NCBI RefSeq assembly: GCF_000426065.1
Contig: NZ_AUEQ01000008.1
Coordinates: 1-64,000 of the forward strand
Reading direction: 5' to 3'
Source of the DNA: Mycobacterium sp. URHD0025
GTDB taxonomy: Bacteria; Actinomycetota; Actinomycetes; Mycobacteriales; Mycobacteriaceae
Length of the DNA: 64,000 nucleotides
A program made the translations under genes and the position numbers. Under the pieces are notes generated by a model, which worked only from the letters and a program-made list of their open reading frames with translations, did no database searches and was not told where the DNA came from. This document shows positions 43,218 to 50,851 of the stretch, in pieces; position 1 is the first letter of the stretch; each line of letters opens with the position of its first letter.

Positions 43218-43701
43218 TCCCGCCGACATCGACGCCGTGGCACGGCAATTGGGCCGTGAGCCGCGCGGAGTCCTCGAGATCGCCTACCGCTGCCCCAACG
43301 GCGAGCCGGGCGTCGTCAAGACCGCGCCCAGACTTCCTGACGGCACGCCGTTCCCGACGCTGTACTACCTGACGCATCCGGCGCTCACCGCTGCCGCCAG
43401 TCGGCTGGAATCCTCGGGGCTGATGCGGGAGATGTCCGAGCGGCTGCAGCAGGATGAAGACCTGGCCGCCGCGTACCTGCGGGCGCATGAGTCCTATCTG
43501 GCCGAGCGGGATGCGATCGAACCGCTGGGTACCACGTTCACCGGCGGTGGCATGCCCGACCGGGTCAAGTGTCTGCACGTGGTGATGGCGCACTCGTTGG
43601 CAAAAGGCCCGGGGGTCAATCCCTTTGGCGATGAGGCGCTGGCCGTCTTGGCGGTGGAGCCGGCGATGGCCGGAATCCTGGATCGTGAGGTGTGGGTTTG
43701 A
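43210..43701 (+). CDS. DUF501 family protein
   Basis: A 163-residue cytoplasmic protein (Rv1025 homologue). It has the family blocks LGREPRGVLEIAYRCPNG, the FPTLYYLTHP motif, and a C-terminal GMPDRVKCLHVVMAHSLAKG with conserved Cys and His that could bind metal. The function is unknown. The gene is translationally coupled on both sides: 8 bp overlap with the FtsB-like gene and 10 bp with the ppx-like gene. Confidence 0.9.
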   Translation: MVDPADIDAVARQLGREPRGVLEIAYRCPNGEPGVVKTAPRLPDGTPFPTLYYLTHPALTAAASRLESSGLMREMSERLQQDEDLAAAYLRAHESYLAERDAIEPLGTTFTGGGMPDRVKCLHVVMAHSLAKGPGVNPFGDEALAVLAVEPAMAGILDREVWV

Positions 43702-44636
43702 GACGAGTCGGCGCAATCGATTGTGGCACCAACTCGATTCGCCTGCTGATCGCTGACCTTGTGGACGGGAAGCTGCGCGACGTCCACCGCGAGATGCGGG
43801 TGGTGCGGCTCGGGCAGGGTGTCGACGCCACAGGCGAGTTCGCCCCGGAAGCGTTGGCGCGCACCGAGTCCGCGCTGGCCGACTATGTGGAACTCATGGC
43901 CGGACACGAGGTGGCCGCGGTACGGATGGTGGCGACCTCGGCGGCGCGCGATGCCGGCAACCGCGACGAGTTCTTCGCGATGACCGCCCGGCTGCTGGGC
44001 AAGGTGGTCCCGGGATCGGTGGCCGAGGTGATTACCGGCACCGAGGAGGCCGAGCTGTCATTCCATGGCGCGGTCGGTGAACTCGACTCTGCCGCAGGGC
44101 CTTTCGTGGTCGTCGATCTCGGTGGCGGCTCAACCGAACTGGTACTCGGCGACACGGTGGTGCAGGCGGGCTTCTCCGTCGACATCGGGTGTGTCCGGCT
44201 GACCGAACGGTGCCTGCACTCGGACCCGCCCACTGCTGCCGAGGTGGCGCAGGCGCGGGCGGTGGCCCGTGACGGCCTGGCCGGGGCGCTTCGGGTGGTG
44301 CCGGTCGAGGGTGCGCGCGCCTGGGTGGGTGTGGCCGGCACGATGACGACGTTGTCTGCGCTGGCGCAGCGCATGACCGAGTACGATCCCGAGGCAATTC
44401 ACCTGTCGCGCATAGGGTTCGACGACCTGCTCGCGGTGTGTGAGCAGATCATCGGGATGACCAAAGCTGAACGTCTGGCGCTCGGCCCGATGCATGCCGG
44501 CCGGGCCGACGTGATCGGTGGCGGCGCCATCATCGTCGAGGAGCTGGCGGCCGTACTGGGAGAGCGAGCCGGTATCGGCGAACTGGTGGTCAGCGAGCAC
44601 GACATTCTCGACGGCATCGCGCTGTCGATCGCCTGA
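43692..44636 (+). CDS. Ppx/GppA exopolyphosphatase-family phosphatase
   Basis: A 314-residue member of the ASKHA fold (Rv1026 homologue). The N-terminal GAIDCGTNSIRLLIADLVDG phosphate loop and VVDLGGGSTELVLG are clear, followed by GCVRLTERCLHSDPP. Members hydrolyse polyphosphate or pppGpp; the short form without a C-terminal HD domain is usual in mycobacteria. The GTG at 43692 or TTG at 43698 could be the start. In M. tuberculosis kdpE comes next; here 11.8 kb intervenes. Confidence 0.9.
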   Translation: MGLRRVGAIDCGTNSIRLLIADLVDGKLRDVHREMRVVRLGQGVDATGEFAPEALARTESALADYVELMAGHEVAAVRMVATSAARDAGNRDEFFAMTARLLGKVVPGSVAEVITGTEEAELSFHGAVGELDSAAGPFVVVDLGGGSTELVLGDTVVQAGFSVDIGCVRLTERCLHSDPPTAAEVAQARAVARDGLAGALRVVPVEGARAWVGVAGTMTTLSALAQRMTEYDPEAIHLSRIGFDDLLAVCEQIIGMTKAERLALGPMHAGRADVIGGGAIIVEELAAVLGERAGIGELVVSEHDILDGIALSIA

Positions 44637-44660
44637 CCATCTTCGGCAGCGCTTCGCTGC

Positions 44661-44896
44661 GCGCCGTTTTCTACCGTGGGGTCGTGGTCGCGGGCTCGGC
44701 GCTGCCCAGGTGTGGAAAGCGGCGAGCGTGCCTGCTGCGGTGGTGCGCCGTTTTCTACCGTGAGGTCGTGGTCGCGGGCTCGGCGTAGCCCAGGTGTGGA
44801 AAGCGGCGAGCGTGCCTGCTGCGGTGGTGCGCCGGTTTCTACCGTGGGGTCGTGGTGGCGAGCTCGGCGCAGCCCAGGTGTCGAAAGCGGCGAGCA
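44661..44896. repeat. 84-bp tandem repeat (about 2.8 copies), MIRU-like
   Basis: Units start at 44661, 44745 and 44829, each opening GCGCCG, then T-rich TTTCTACCG. Units 1 and 2 are almost identical, and unit 3 diverges toward its end. The array lies in the 371-bp gap after the ppx-like stop, and no gene is supported within it. Size and position resemble mycobacterial interspersed repetitive units, which vary in copy number between strains. Confidence 0.9.
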
Positions 44897-44958
44897 CACG
44901 AGCAGCGGCGTCGGGCCAAGCTCGGACACCCCCCACACAAAACACCTCCACACAAAAC

Positions 44959-44992
44959 AACGGCCGAACGCGGTTGCCCGCGTCCGGCCGTT
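44959..44992 (-). terminator. Intrinsic terminator of the MPT63-like gene
   Basis: Read on the minus strand, an AACGGCCG/CGGCCGTT stem with an inner CGCG/CGCG helix is followed directly by TTGTTTTGTGTGG, a T-rich tract. It starts 16 bp after the stop codon at 45008. This is one of the few hairpins in the window with a proper U-tract. Confidence 0.85.
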
Positions 44993-45007
44993 GCCGTGAC
45001 TACTAGA

Positions 45008-46078
45008 TCAGGACGCTGTGCCGTGGCTGCTCGCCGGCGCGACCGCAGGGGCCGGGGCCGGCGTGGTGACAGCCGGCTGGGTGCCGGCCGGAACCAGTGC
45101 AGGCTCGGTGGCCGGAGCAGCCGGTGCCGGAGCACCCGGTGCCGGAGCAGCCGGTGCACCCGGTGCTGGAGCGGCCGGAGCAGCCGGAGCGCCCGGAGCC
45201 GCGGCGGGGACACCTTCAGCCGGAACGCCCTCGGCCGGCGGAACCGCGGTGGCGGCGTTTCCCGCGCCGGCGGCGGCCGGTGCCGGAACACCTTCGGAGA
45301 CCGGCGTGCCGTGCGCGACGGGGGTCGACTCGGTGGCCGGGGCGCCCGGTGCCGGAGCGGCCGGAACCGCTTCGGTGCCGGCGGGGGTGGCAGCCGGAGC
45401 GCCCGGAGCCGGGGTGGCGGCGGGCAGGTCTGCCGCGCGGCTACCTGCACCGGTGCCGGCCGGTGCAGCCGGGATGGCGGCGGGCGCCGGGGTGGCAGCG
45501 GCGGGAGCGGCGGCCGGAGCGGTGGCGGTACCGGCGGGGGCCGCGGCGGGTGCCGGACGCTTCGGGGCACCGGCAGCCGGGGCTGCGGCGGGCGCAGCCG
45601 GCTTGTCCCACACCAGGAGATCGTGCCCACCGGCGTTGTAGACGACGGTGGAGGGCTGGGCGCCGGTCACGTCGAAGTAGATCTTGCCGCTGGTCTTCTG
45701 GCCCTCGGCCAGGGTTGCCGGGTTGACGCCCTCGCTGCTGGGTACCTGGAACAGTGCGCGGTAGTTCTGCCCGTCCGCGGCGCGGATGTTGAAGTTGGAG
45801 ACGATCGGCGTCACCGAGCCCTCGAGGGCCTCATTGGTGGCGGTGACTTCCCAGAGGGTGCCACGCGGCTGGTAGTTGATGGTGTCGGTGCTGGGCTTCA
45901 GGTCGGTGACCGTCCAGCCCTGGGCGCCGTTGTCCAGCTTGGCCTGGCTGCCGAGCGAGGCGTTGGTTACGGCACTGTCGTCAGCAAGCGCCATCGGGGC
46001 GCTGCCGACGATCGCCGCGGCGGCGACAGCCGCTGCGGCAAAGGCCGCACTGATATTCGTCATCTTCAAGGCATTCAC
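45008..46078 (-). CDS. Secreted MPT63-domain protein with long Ala/Pro-rich tail
   Basis: A protein of about 356 residues. A signal peptide (SAAFAAAAVAAAAIVGS, then MALA) is followed by an MPT63-type immunoglobulin-like domain (about 35-165: GWTVTDLKPST, TLWEVTATNEALEGSVTPIV, KIYFDVTGAQPS). About 190 residues of Ala, Pro, Gly, Thr and Glu follow to the C-terminus, reminiscent of the mannosylated Apa antigen. The tail Thr/Pro clusters could be substrates of the Pmt encoded at 379-1929. A GTG at 46078 or ATG at 46063 could be the start. A U-tract terminator follows. Confidence 0.85.
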   Translation of the reverse strand: MNALKMTNISAAFAAAAVAAAAIVGSAPMALADDSAVTNASLGSQAKLDNGAQGWTVTDLKPSTDTINYQPRGTLWEVTATNEALEGSVTPIVSNFNIRAADGQNYRALFQVPSSEGVNPATLAEGQKTSGKIYFDVTGAQPSTVVYNAGGHDLLVWDKPAAPAAAPAAGAPKRPAPAAAPAGTATAPAAAPAAATPAPAAIPAAPAGTGAGSRAADLPAATPAPGAPAATPAGTEAVPAAPAPGAPATESTPVAHGTPVSEGVPAPAAAGAGNAATAVPPAEGVPAEGVPAAAPGAPAAPAAPAPGAPAAPAPGAPAPAAPATEPALVPAGTQPAVTTPAPAPAVAPASSHGTAS

Positions 46079-46180
46079 TCCTGACTGGTCCAAAAAAGGT
46101 GGCAGGCCCCCCGGCAGTGGGACACCCACTTCATGGCAAGTTAGCAGCTTAAGAGGACGGTTAGGAACAGTAGTTGAGAG

Positions 46181-46206
46181 TTTCTGCCATCGGCGCGTGG
46201 CAGAAA
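46181..46206. terminator. Hairpin between radical SAM and MPT63-like genes
   Basis: TTTCTGCCA (46181-46189) pairs perfectly with TGGCAGAAA (46198-46206) over an 8-nt loop. It lies about 100 bp downstream of the radical SAM stop and a similar distance upstream of the MPT63-like start, both on the minus strand, so it may separate the two transcripts. Confidence 0.5.
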
Positions 46207-46308
46207 GCCGTCTTGACCTGGTTGCCGACGCCGCTGGTCGGGCCCGCTTACCGTTGCGCCCGGCGGCTCCGGCGCCGTGTGGGGACTATGACCTGGTGGT
46301 TCGCCGCG

Positions 46309-47880
46309 TCATCGAATCTCGATGAGCGGTAATGCCTGCCCGGCGGAAAGCGACAGCCGCTGACGACCGAGTGCGGGCCACGCCTGCACGGCACAGAACG
46401 GCGCGCACTGGTGCTGGGCCGAATCGGGCTGTCCGGAGCGGGTTCCGACGTGCACACAACACTGAATCAGGCGTTCTTCGATCATCGTGGACATGTCCAT
46501 GAACGGTTTGACGGTCAGCCGGACCACGCGTTCACCCAGCAACTGGCGGATCTTGCGGCGGCGGCCCGGCAAGGCCGAGGACGCCAGGGTCAGCAATGTC
46601 CCCATACCGAGGTCGCAGCTTTCGCAGATGGCGCGCCAGACATCGCCGATCTGAGGATGGGACAACGAGGACTGTTCCGAGAGCAGGCCGAGCAGAGATT
46701 CCCGCACCGCAGTCCGCAATTCGCGGGGGATCTCGGTGTCGGCGATCCGGTTCGCGACCAGGCCGAGCTTGTCCTTGAGGCTGTCGGTGCCGATCACCGA
46801 TACCAGTGAGCGCCACTGGTCACTGTCGTCGCGGACGAGGTAGCCGACCGAGCAGCAGTGCGGGTGTGAGCACGGCAGTGCGGTCAGATCGCGCCAGGTG
46901 ACGGCGCCGCCGGTCTGCGGGCCCAGCCGCTTGAGCACGCCGGTATGGGTGAGCCGGTTCATCGGGTCGATCGCGCCGGAGCGGCCGGAGCCGAACTGCG
47001 GCTGGATGGTGAGGCCGCCGACGTACGGGGTGTCCAGGGCGAGCTGGACCATGTCGCCGATCTCGTCGTCGTTCACCCCGAGCGCGCATGTCATCACCAG
47101 GGTGGTGAAGATCTCCCGCTCGGAGAGTCGTTGCAGGGCTTGGTGTTTGATTCTGCGCAGGTCGCCGCCGCGGTGGTGGCGATGTGCCTGCTCGGATAAC
47201 CCGTCGTATTGCAGGTAGACCTCGACGCGTTCGCGGTGCGTGGTCAGCAGGTCGAGTAGTCCGTCGTCGTTGCTGATGCGGACACCGTTGCTGTTGACCA
47301 GGATTCGCGTGATCGGTCGGGCGACCAGCTGATCGAGCAACTCGGCCAGGTCGGGGTGCAACGTGGGTTCGCCCCCGCTGAGCATCAGGACGTCGATGCG
47401 TCCGTTCTCGCGGGCCAGCCGTTGGTCGACGTTGGCCAGCACGTCGGTGGTCGGCACCACGTGGCGCAAATCGGGCGAGCTGTCGGTGAAACAGGTCGGG
47501 CAGCGCAGGTTGCAGGTCTCGGCGATGTCCTCCAGCAGGATGCAGGTGTGCTGTGTCTGCATCTCGGGCAAGCCCTGCAGATACGCCGACGGGATGGGGT
47601 CGAAATTGCCTGCGACATCGGGTATGTGGGCCTTTGTCGGGGCGGTCCACTCCTCCAGATAGGACAGGATCTCAGGATCCTCGTCGTAGAGTGTGCGTAC
47701 CAATCCATGTGTGCGGCAGCCGCGTTCGAGCCAGACGTGTCCGTCGCGCTCGACCAGGATGCCGGCCAGGCGGGCGACGTCGGTCAGCGGGCGCTCGGGT
47801 GCCTCGTCATGGCAGCGCGGGCAGAACGCGCTGACGTAACGGTGCAGCCGGTCACCGCGCAACCCCATGCCGGTGCTCAC
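46309..47880 (-). CDS. Radical SAM enzyme, Cys-rich, resembling tetraether/membrane-spanning lipid synthases
   Basis: A 523-residue enzyme. The N-terminal CPRC (20-23) plus CRTH (55-58) look like a rubredoxin-type metal site. The SAM cluster motif is CNLRCPTCF (Cys123, 127, 130), followed by MLSGGEPTLHP. The C-terminal half has further cysteine groups (LPCSHPHCCS, CESC, QCCVH, CAPFC) able to hold auxiliary Fe-S clusters. This layout resembles, from memory, archaeal Tes (MJ0619) and bacterial relatives that join lipid tails. The GTG start overlaps the upstream membrane-protein stop by 4 bp. The substrate is unknown; a lipid is inferred from the Lgt-like neighbour. Confidence 0.8.
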   Translation of the reverse strand: MSTGMGLRGDRLHRYVSAFCPRCHDEAPERPLTDVARLAGILVERDGHVWLERGCRTHGLVRTLYDEDPEILSYLEEWTAPTKAHIPDVAGNFDPIPSAYLQGLPEMQTQHTCILLEDIAETCNLRCPTCFTDSSPDLRHVVPTTDVLANVDQRLARENGRIDVLMLSGGEPTLHPDLAELLDQLVARPITRILVNSNGVRISNDDGLLDLLTTHRERVEVYLQYDGLSEQAHRHHRGGDLRRIKHQALQRLSEREIFTTLVMTCALGVNDDEIGDMVQLALDTPYVGGLTIQPQFGSGRSGAIDPMNRLTHTGVLKRLGPQTGGAVTWRDLTALPCSHPHCCSVGYLVRDDSDQWRSLVSVIGTDSLKDKLGLVANRIADTEIPRELRTAVRESLLGLLSEQSSLSHPQIGDVWRAICESCDLGMGTLLTLASSALPGRRRKIRQLLGERVVRLTVKPFMDMSTMIEERLIQCCVHVGTRSGQPDSAQHQCAPFCAVQAWPALGRQRLSLSAGQALPLIEIR

Positions 47881-48380
47881 AGGGCGTACAACTCGGGGTT
47901 GATGCCGGTGCAGAACCCGGCGGTGAACAGCGAGACCAGCGCCCAGCCGACCATCAGTCCGATGCCCAGCCCCTTGGCTGTCGGGTTCTTCGACAACAAC
48001 ATCAGGGTCCCGGAGCCGAACGCGATGAAGGCCAAGAGCAGAGCGGCGCCGCCGAAGACCGCGTTGGTGCTGCCGCCGCTGCTGTCGGCAGCGCCGGCGC
48101 CGATGAAGGCGGCGAACCCGATCACCAGGTTGAGGGCGGCGTAGAGAAACGGGCCGAGAATCACCATGGGGACCGAGATGCGCCGTGGGGGTTGTGGTGG
48201 AGGTCCGTAGGGATAGCCCGGCGGATACGGGTAGGGAGGATAGCCCGGCGGCGGTGGAGCGGCCGGGGGGCCTTGGTAGGCCGGTGGGATCCCTTGAGGT
48301 TCAAAGCTTTGTGGGCCGAACTGCGGTGGGTCTTCGCCGGGTGGGGGCGGGTCGTCAGGTGGGCCGGGCGGTGTCGTCAT
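47877..48380 (-). CDS. Pro-rich membrane protein of the radical SAM/Lgt-like operon
   Basis: A 167-residue protein. Residues 1-70 are Pro/Gly/Tyr-rich and likely cytoplasmic (GYPPYPYPPGYPYG). Then come three hydrophobic helices (about 72-92, 103-125 and 137-157) with a Cys in the last loop. AGGAGG precedes the ATG. It overlaps both neighbours by 4 bp: its ATG overlaps the Lgt-like stop and its stop overlaps the radical SAM GTG. The Pro-rich end may be a docking segment. The family is unknown to me. Confidence 0.8.
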   Translation of the reverse strand: MTTPPGPPDDPPPPGEDPPQFGPQSFEPQGIPPAYQGPPAAPPPPGYPPYPYPPGYPYGPPPQPPRRISVPMVILGPFLYAALNLVIGFAAFIGAGAADSSGGSTNAVFGGAALLLAFIAFGSGTLMLLSKNPTAKGLGIGLMVGWALVSLFTAGFCTGINPELYAL

Positions 48381-49162
48381 GCGGGCACCTCCTGAGAGTG
48401 GGCTGGGTTGCGATAGTACCCGCGGCGGTAGCCGTACCACAGCCGAAATCCCAGGATCAGCAACGATGGCAGCAGGAACCATTGCGGCCGGGTCAGATCC
48501 AGCCACACGGTCTCGTTGGCCCGGACGAACTCGACGAGGAAGCGGAACACCGCGTATCCGGCGACGTAGAGGACGAACAGTTCACCGGGCTTGCCGATAC
48601 GGGGACGCAGCCACAACAGCACGGCGAATGCGGTGAGCTGGAAGGCGATCTCGTAGAGAAACGAGGGATGCATGGCGGCTCCGGCAACGCAGCCCGGGCA
48701 TTCGGGGGTGTCGGCCGGCGCGTGGATGCCCCACGGCAGCGTGGTGGGCCGGCCGGGGGCTTCTGTCAGGTGGCAGCCGATGCGGCCGATCGCCATGCCG
48801 AGTGCGACCGCGGGCGCGAACAGGTCACCGGTTTTGCCGCGGTAACCGCCGATCCGCTTGGCGATGAGGACGCCGAGGTAGGCGCCGAGCAGGCCGCCGA
48901 GGATGCTGCGTGAGCCGAACTGCCAGGCCTGGGCCAGGCTGGGATTGGAGCTGAAGTCCAGGTGATGTATCCACCCCGTCAACCTCATCCCGATCGCGCC
49001 ACCGATCAGCGCCCCGGCCGCGGCGACCACGGACTGCTCGCTGACCGCACCGCGACGGCGGGCCTCGGAGACGAACACCAGCAGGGCGGCGGACACACCG
49101 AGGGCGACGAAGAGGTTGTGCACTCCGACGCTGAGAGGCCCGAGGTGCCACTGCGCAGTCAC
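48377..49162 (-). CDS. Lgt paralogue (prolipoprotein diacylglyceryl transferase-like membrane protein)
   Basis: A 261-residue multi-helix membrane protein. Lgt landmarks are GMAIGRIGCHLTEAPGRPTT (Arg127), MHPSFLYE and YAVFRFLVEFVR (Arg207, Glu211). The FHGG-type His essential in E. coli Lgt is replaced (SRSILGGLLG), the usual GRxGNF is GRIGCH, and an external CPGC (155-158) is added. It therefore probably does not act as a normal lipoprotein transferase. A second, poorly active Lgt homologue is known, as I recall, in M. smegmatis. It begins the radical SAM cassette, 25 bp after the ZIP-like gene. Confidence 0.82.
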   Translation of the reverse strand: MTAQWHLGPLSVGVHNLFVALGVSAALLVFVSEARRRGAVSEQSVVAAAGALIGGAIGMRLTGWIHHLDFSSNPSLAQAWQFGSRSILGGLLGAYLGVLIAKRIGGYRGKTGDLFAPAVALGMAIGRIGCHLTEAPGRPTTLPWGIHAPADTPECPGCVAGAAMHPSFLYEIAFQLTAFAVLLWLRPRIGKPGELFVLYVAGYAVFRFLVEFVRANETVWLDLTRPQWFLLPSLLILGFRLWYGYRRGYYRNPAHSQEVPA

Positions 49163-49187
49163 CTGCCGAACCTAACCCGCGGGTGGT

Positions 49188-49892
49188 TCACCCGGCCAGC
49201 GACAGTCCCGCGGCGACCGCGAATCCCAGTACCGCCGCCAGCCCGGCATTCTCGCCGGCTTTCTCGGTGGCCTCCGGGATCATCGAGCCCACCAGCATGA
49301 CCAGCAGTGCTCCCGCGGCGAAACCGTTTATGCCGCCCTGGAACTCGGCACCGGCCACATTCTGCAGCTGATAGCCGGCGACGGTGGCCAGCGCGCACAG
49401 TGCGGCAATCGCGGCCCAGCCGCCCACGATGCGGCGGGCCGGTTCTCCGGCTGATCGCATGTCACTGGCCGAGCCGATGGCCTCGGGCAGGTTCGACACG
49501 AAGATGGACACGACGAGGGCCAGGCTGACACCGGCCCCGGTGGCGATGCCGATGCCGAGCGCGGCCTGCTCGGGAATGCCGTCCAGCAGAGCCCCGAGTA
49601 ACAGGGGGAGTCCGGCGGTCTGGGTTCCGTTGCGGCCCAGTCGGTCTACTGCTTTGTCCGCGAGGTAGAACACCACCGCCCCGAGGGCCAGGCCGAATGC
49701 GACGGCCCAGCCGCCGCTGGCCTGGAAGCCTTCCTCGGCGAGTTCGAAGGAGATGCTGGAGATGAGCGCCCCGGCGCCGAAGCCGAGGACGAGACCGACG
49801 AGGCGTCGATTCCAGTTCCGCACCACGCCCGCGACGGCGCCGATGAGCAGTGAGGATGCGGCGACCAGGCCCCAAGTCAGCGCGGAGAGCAC
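49188..49892 (-). CDS. ZIP-family metal transporter-like protein
   Basis: A 234-residue membrane protein of about eight helices. The ZIP core motifs are GALLDGIPEQAALGI (fourth helix) and IFVSNLPEAIGSAS (fifth), although the usual His of the HxxPE motif is Asp or Asn here, so metal selectivity may differ. It starts with GTG. It lies 25 bp upstream of the Lgt paralogue on the same strand, probably in one operon, and near the Ni/Co genes nmtR and ctpD, consistent with metal handling. Confidence 0.82.
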   Translation of the reverse strand: MLSALTWGLVAASSLLIGAVAGVVRNWNRRLVGLVLGFGAGALISSISFELAEEGFQASGGWAVAFGLALGAVVFYLADKAVDRLGRNGTQTAGLPLLLGALLDGIPEQAALGIGIATGAGVSLALVVSIFVSNLPEAIGSASDMRSAGEPARRIVGGWAAIAALCALATVAGYQLQNVAGAEFQGGINGFAAGALLVMLVGSMIPEATEKAGENAGLAAVLGFAVAAGLSLAG

Positions 49893-50032
49893 AGCCGCAG
49901 CATAAGGCAGTGCGGGGCCGGAACCGGGGAGGAGCAGTGGTCAGATATGCGACGAAGCGCGAAATCGCACGACCGATCGGTGCGATCGATGAAGTATGGC
50001 CTGTTGGTCAGGCGGCGTAGCGGGTGCTGGTG

Positions 50033-50067
50033 GTGGCCTGCCGCCGGTTGCCCGGGCGGCAGGCCAC
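50033..50067 (-). terminator. Strong hairpin 3' of the Cys-rich micro-ORF
   Basis: GTGGCCTGCCGCC (50033-50045) pairs perfectly with GGCGGCAGGCCAC (50055-50067), 13 bp over a 9-nt loop. It starts 8 bp after the micro-ORF stop and precedes the ZIP-like gene on the same strand, so it probably ends the micro-ORF transcript. Confidence 0.75.
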
Positions 50068-50075
50068 CGACGGCG

Positions 50076-50174
50076 TCAGCGCCGTGCGTTGCAGTTCGGC
50101 GGGTTTCCGCAGTGGTGGCCACCATCGCAGGCATTGCAGCGACAGGTACACGATCCCTTGGTTGCCATGCGCAT
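50076..50174 (-). CDS. 32-residue Cys/His-rich micro-protein, candidate metallothionein
   Basis: A short reading frame in the 501-bp gap at 49893-50393. The ATG at 50174 is preceded by GTGAGGAG, and a second in-frame ATG follows two codons later. The product has six cysteines (9, 11, 13, 16, 22, 28) in the pattern SCTCRCNAC, then HHC, then a final Cys, plus adjacent His20-His21, and a basic Ala-Arg-Arg end. A 13-bp hairpin follows the stop. It is downstream of nmtR and near the ctpD efflux pump, so binding of Ni, Co, Zn or Cu is plausible. It does not resemble the MymT sequence I remember. Confidence 0.65.
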   Translation of the reverse strand: MRMATKGSCTCRCNACDGGHHCGNPPNCNARR

Positions 50175-50393
50175 CGTTGTTCAACTCCTCACTTTTCGGG
50201 TGCCACCGGCAGGCCGGCAGCAAACACCCGAGTATGGGCGGACATCAACATATAACGACTTCACAATAGTTCGGCCCACCCTGAAAATAAAGGATTCCCC
50301 CAACGGCGCGCGTTTTTGCCACGCGAGCTGTCGTGGGTCGGCGCGCTCAGGTGAACAACTCGTGAAACTCTTTGGCCGCAGCAGACTTAGGGC

Positions 50394-50747
50394 TCAGGCG
50401 GAGGTTTCGCGGGCGCCGAGCCGGAGATGCTCGATGTGGTAGATGGCTTCATCGAGTAGTTGCGCGACATGGTTGTCGTAGAGCCGGTAGACGATATTGC
50501 GGCCGGATCTGTCGCCGGTCACCAAGCCGAGCGCCCGCAATAGCCGAAGTTGGTTGGAGACCGCGGGCTGCTCCATGCCGACCGCCGCGGACAGTTCGGT
50601 AACCGAACACGGCGATTCCCGCAGCCGGGTCAGGATCAGCAATCGATTGGGGGAGGCCAGGGCCTGCAGGGTCTCGGCGACTTTGGCTGCTGAGGCCGCG
50701 TCGAGGGCGGCTGCCGGCGTCGTACGCCCCTCAACTCCATGGCCCAT
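50394..50747 (-). CDS. nmtR: NmtR-like Ni(II)/Co(II)-sensing ArsR/SmtB repressor
   Basis: A 117-residue winged-helix metal sensor. The N-terminus MGHGVEGR matches the Ni-binding N-terminal tail of M. tuberculosis NmtR, and so does the C-terminal DNHVAQLLDEAIYHIEHLRLG with its His ligands. The recognition helix is GMEQPAVSNQLRLLRALGLV. The ATG at 50747 is chosen because the free N-terminal Gly-His is part of the metal site; an ATG three codons upstream is also open. It diverges from ctpD and probably controls it. Confidence 0.9.
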   Translation of the reverse strand: MGHGVEGRTTPAAALDAASAAKVAETLQALASPNRLLILTRLRESPCSVTELSAAVGMEQPAVSNQLRLLRALGLVTGDRSGRNIVYRLYDNHVAQLLDEAIYHIEHLRLGARETSA

Positions 50748-50785
50748 GGCATTCATTCAAGCATGTGGACAAAAACATCGGTGAT

Positions 50786-50813
50786 ACATTTCAATCTCTA
50801 CATGTATAAATGT
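50786..50813. promoter_or_regulatory. Candidate NmtR operator between nmtR and ctpD
   Basis: The divergent spacer is AT-rich and holds ACATTT and AAATGT as outer arms of a 28-bp imperfect palindrome, with a perfect TACATGTA at 50799-50806 inside it. SmtB-family repressors bind such spaced inverted repeats in divergent promoters. The assignment is by position and symmetry only. Confidence 0.55.
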
Positions 50814-50851
50814 CAGCATGGTGTGGCGCGAGTGAGTAGGGGGTGGAGTCC

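Noticed and set aside
44676-44999. Plus-strand 107-codon frame across the 84-bp repeats, encoding a 28-residue peptide repeat
   Set aside because: It exists only because the repeat unit is a multiple of three; there is no ribosome-binding site, no family resemblance, and composition is as expected for an unselected frame in GC-rich DNA.
50008-50223. 71-codon minus-strand frame overlapping the Cys-rich micro-ORF
   Set aside because: It is in a different frame, lacks a positioned ribosome-binding site and ends inside the terminator hairpin; the 32-codon frame has the better start signal and a coherent Cys pattern.
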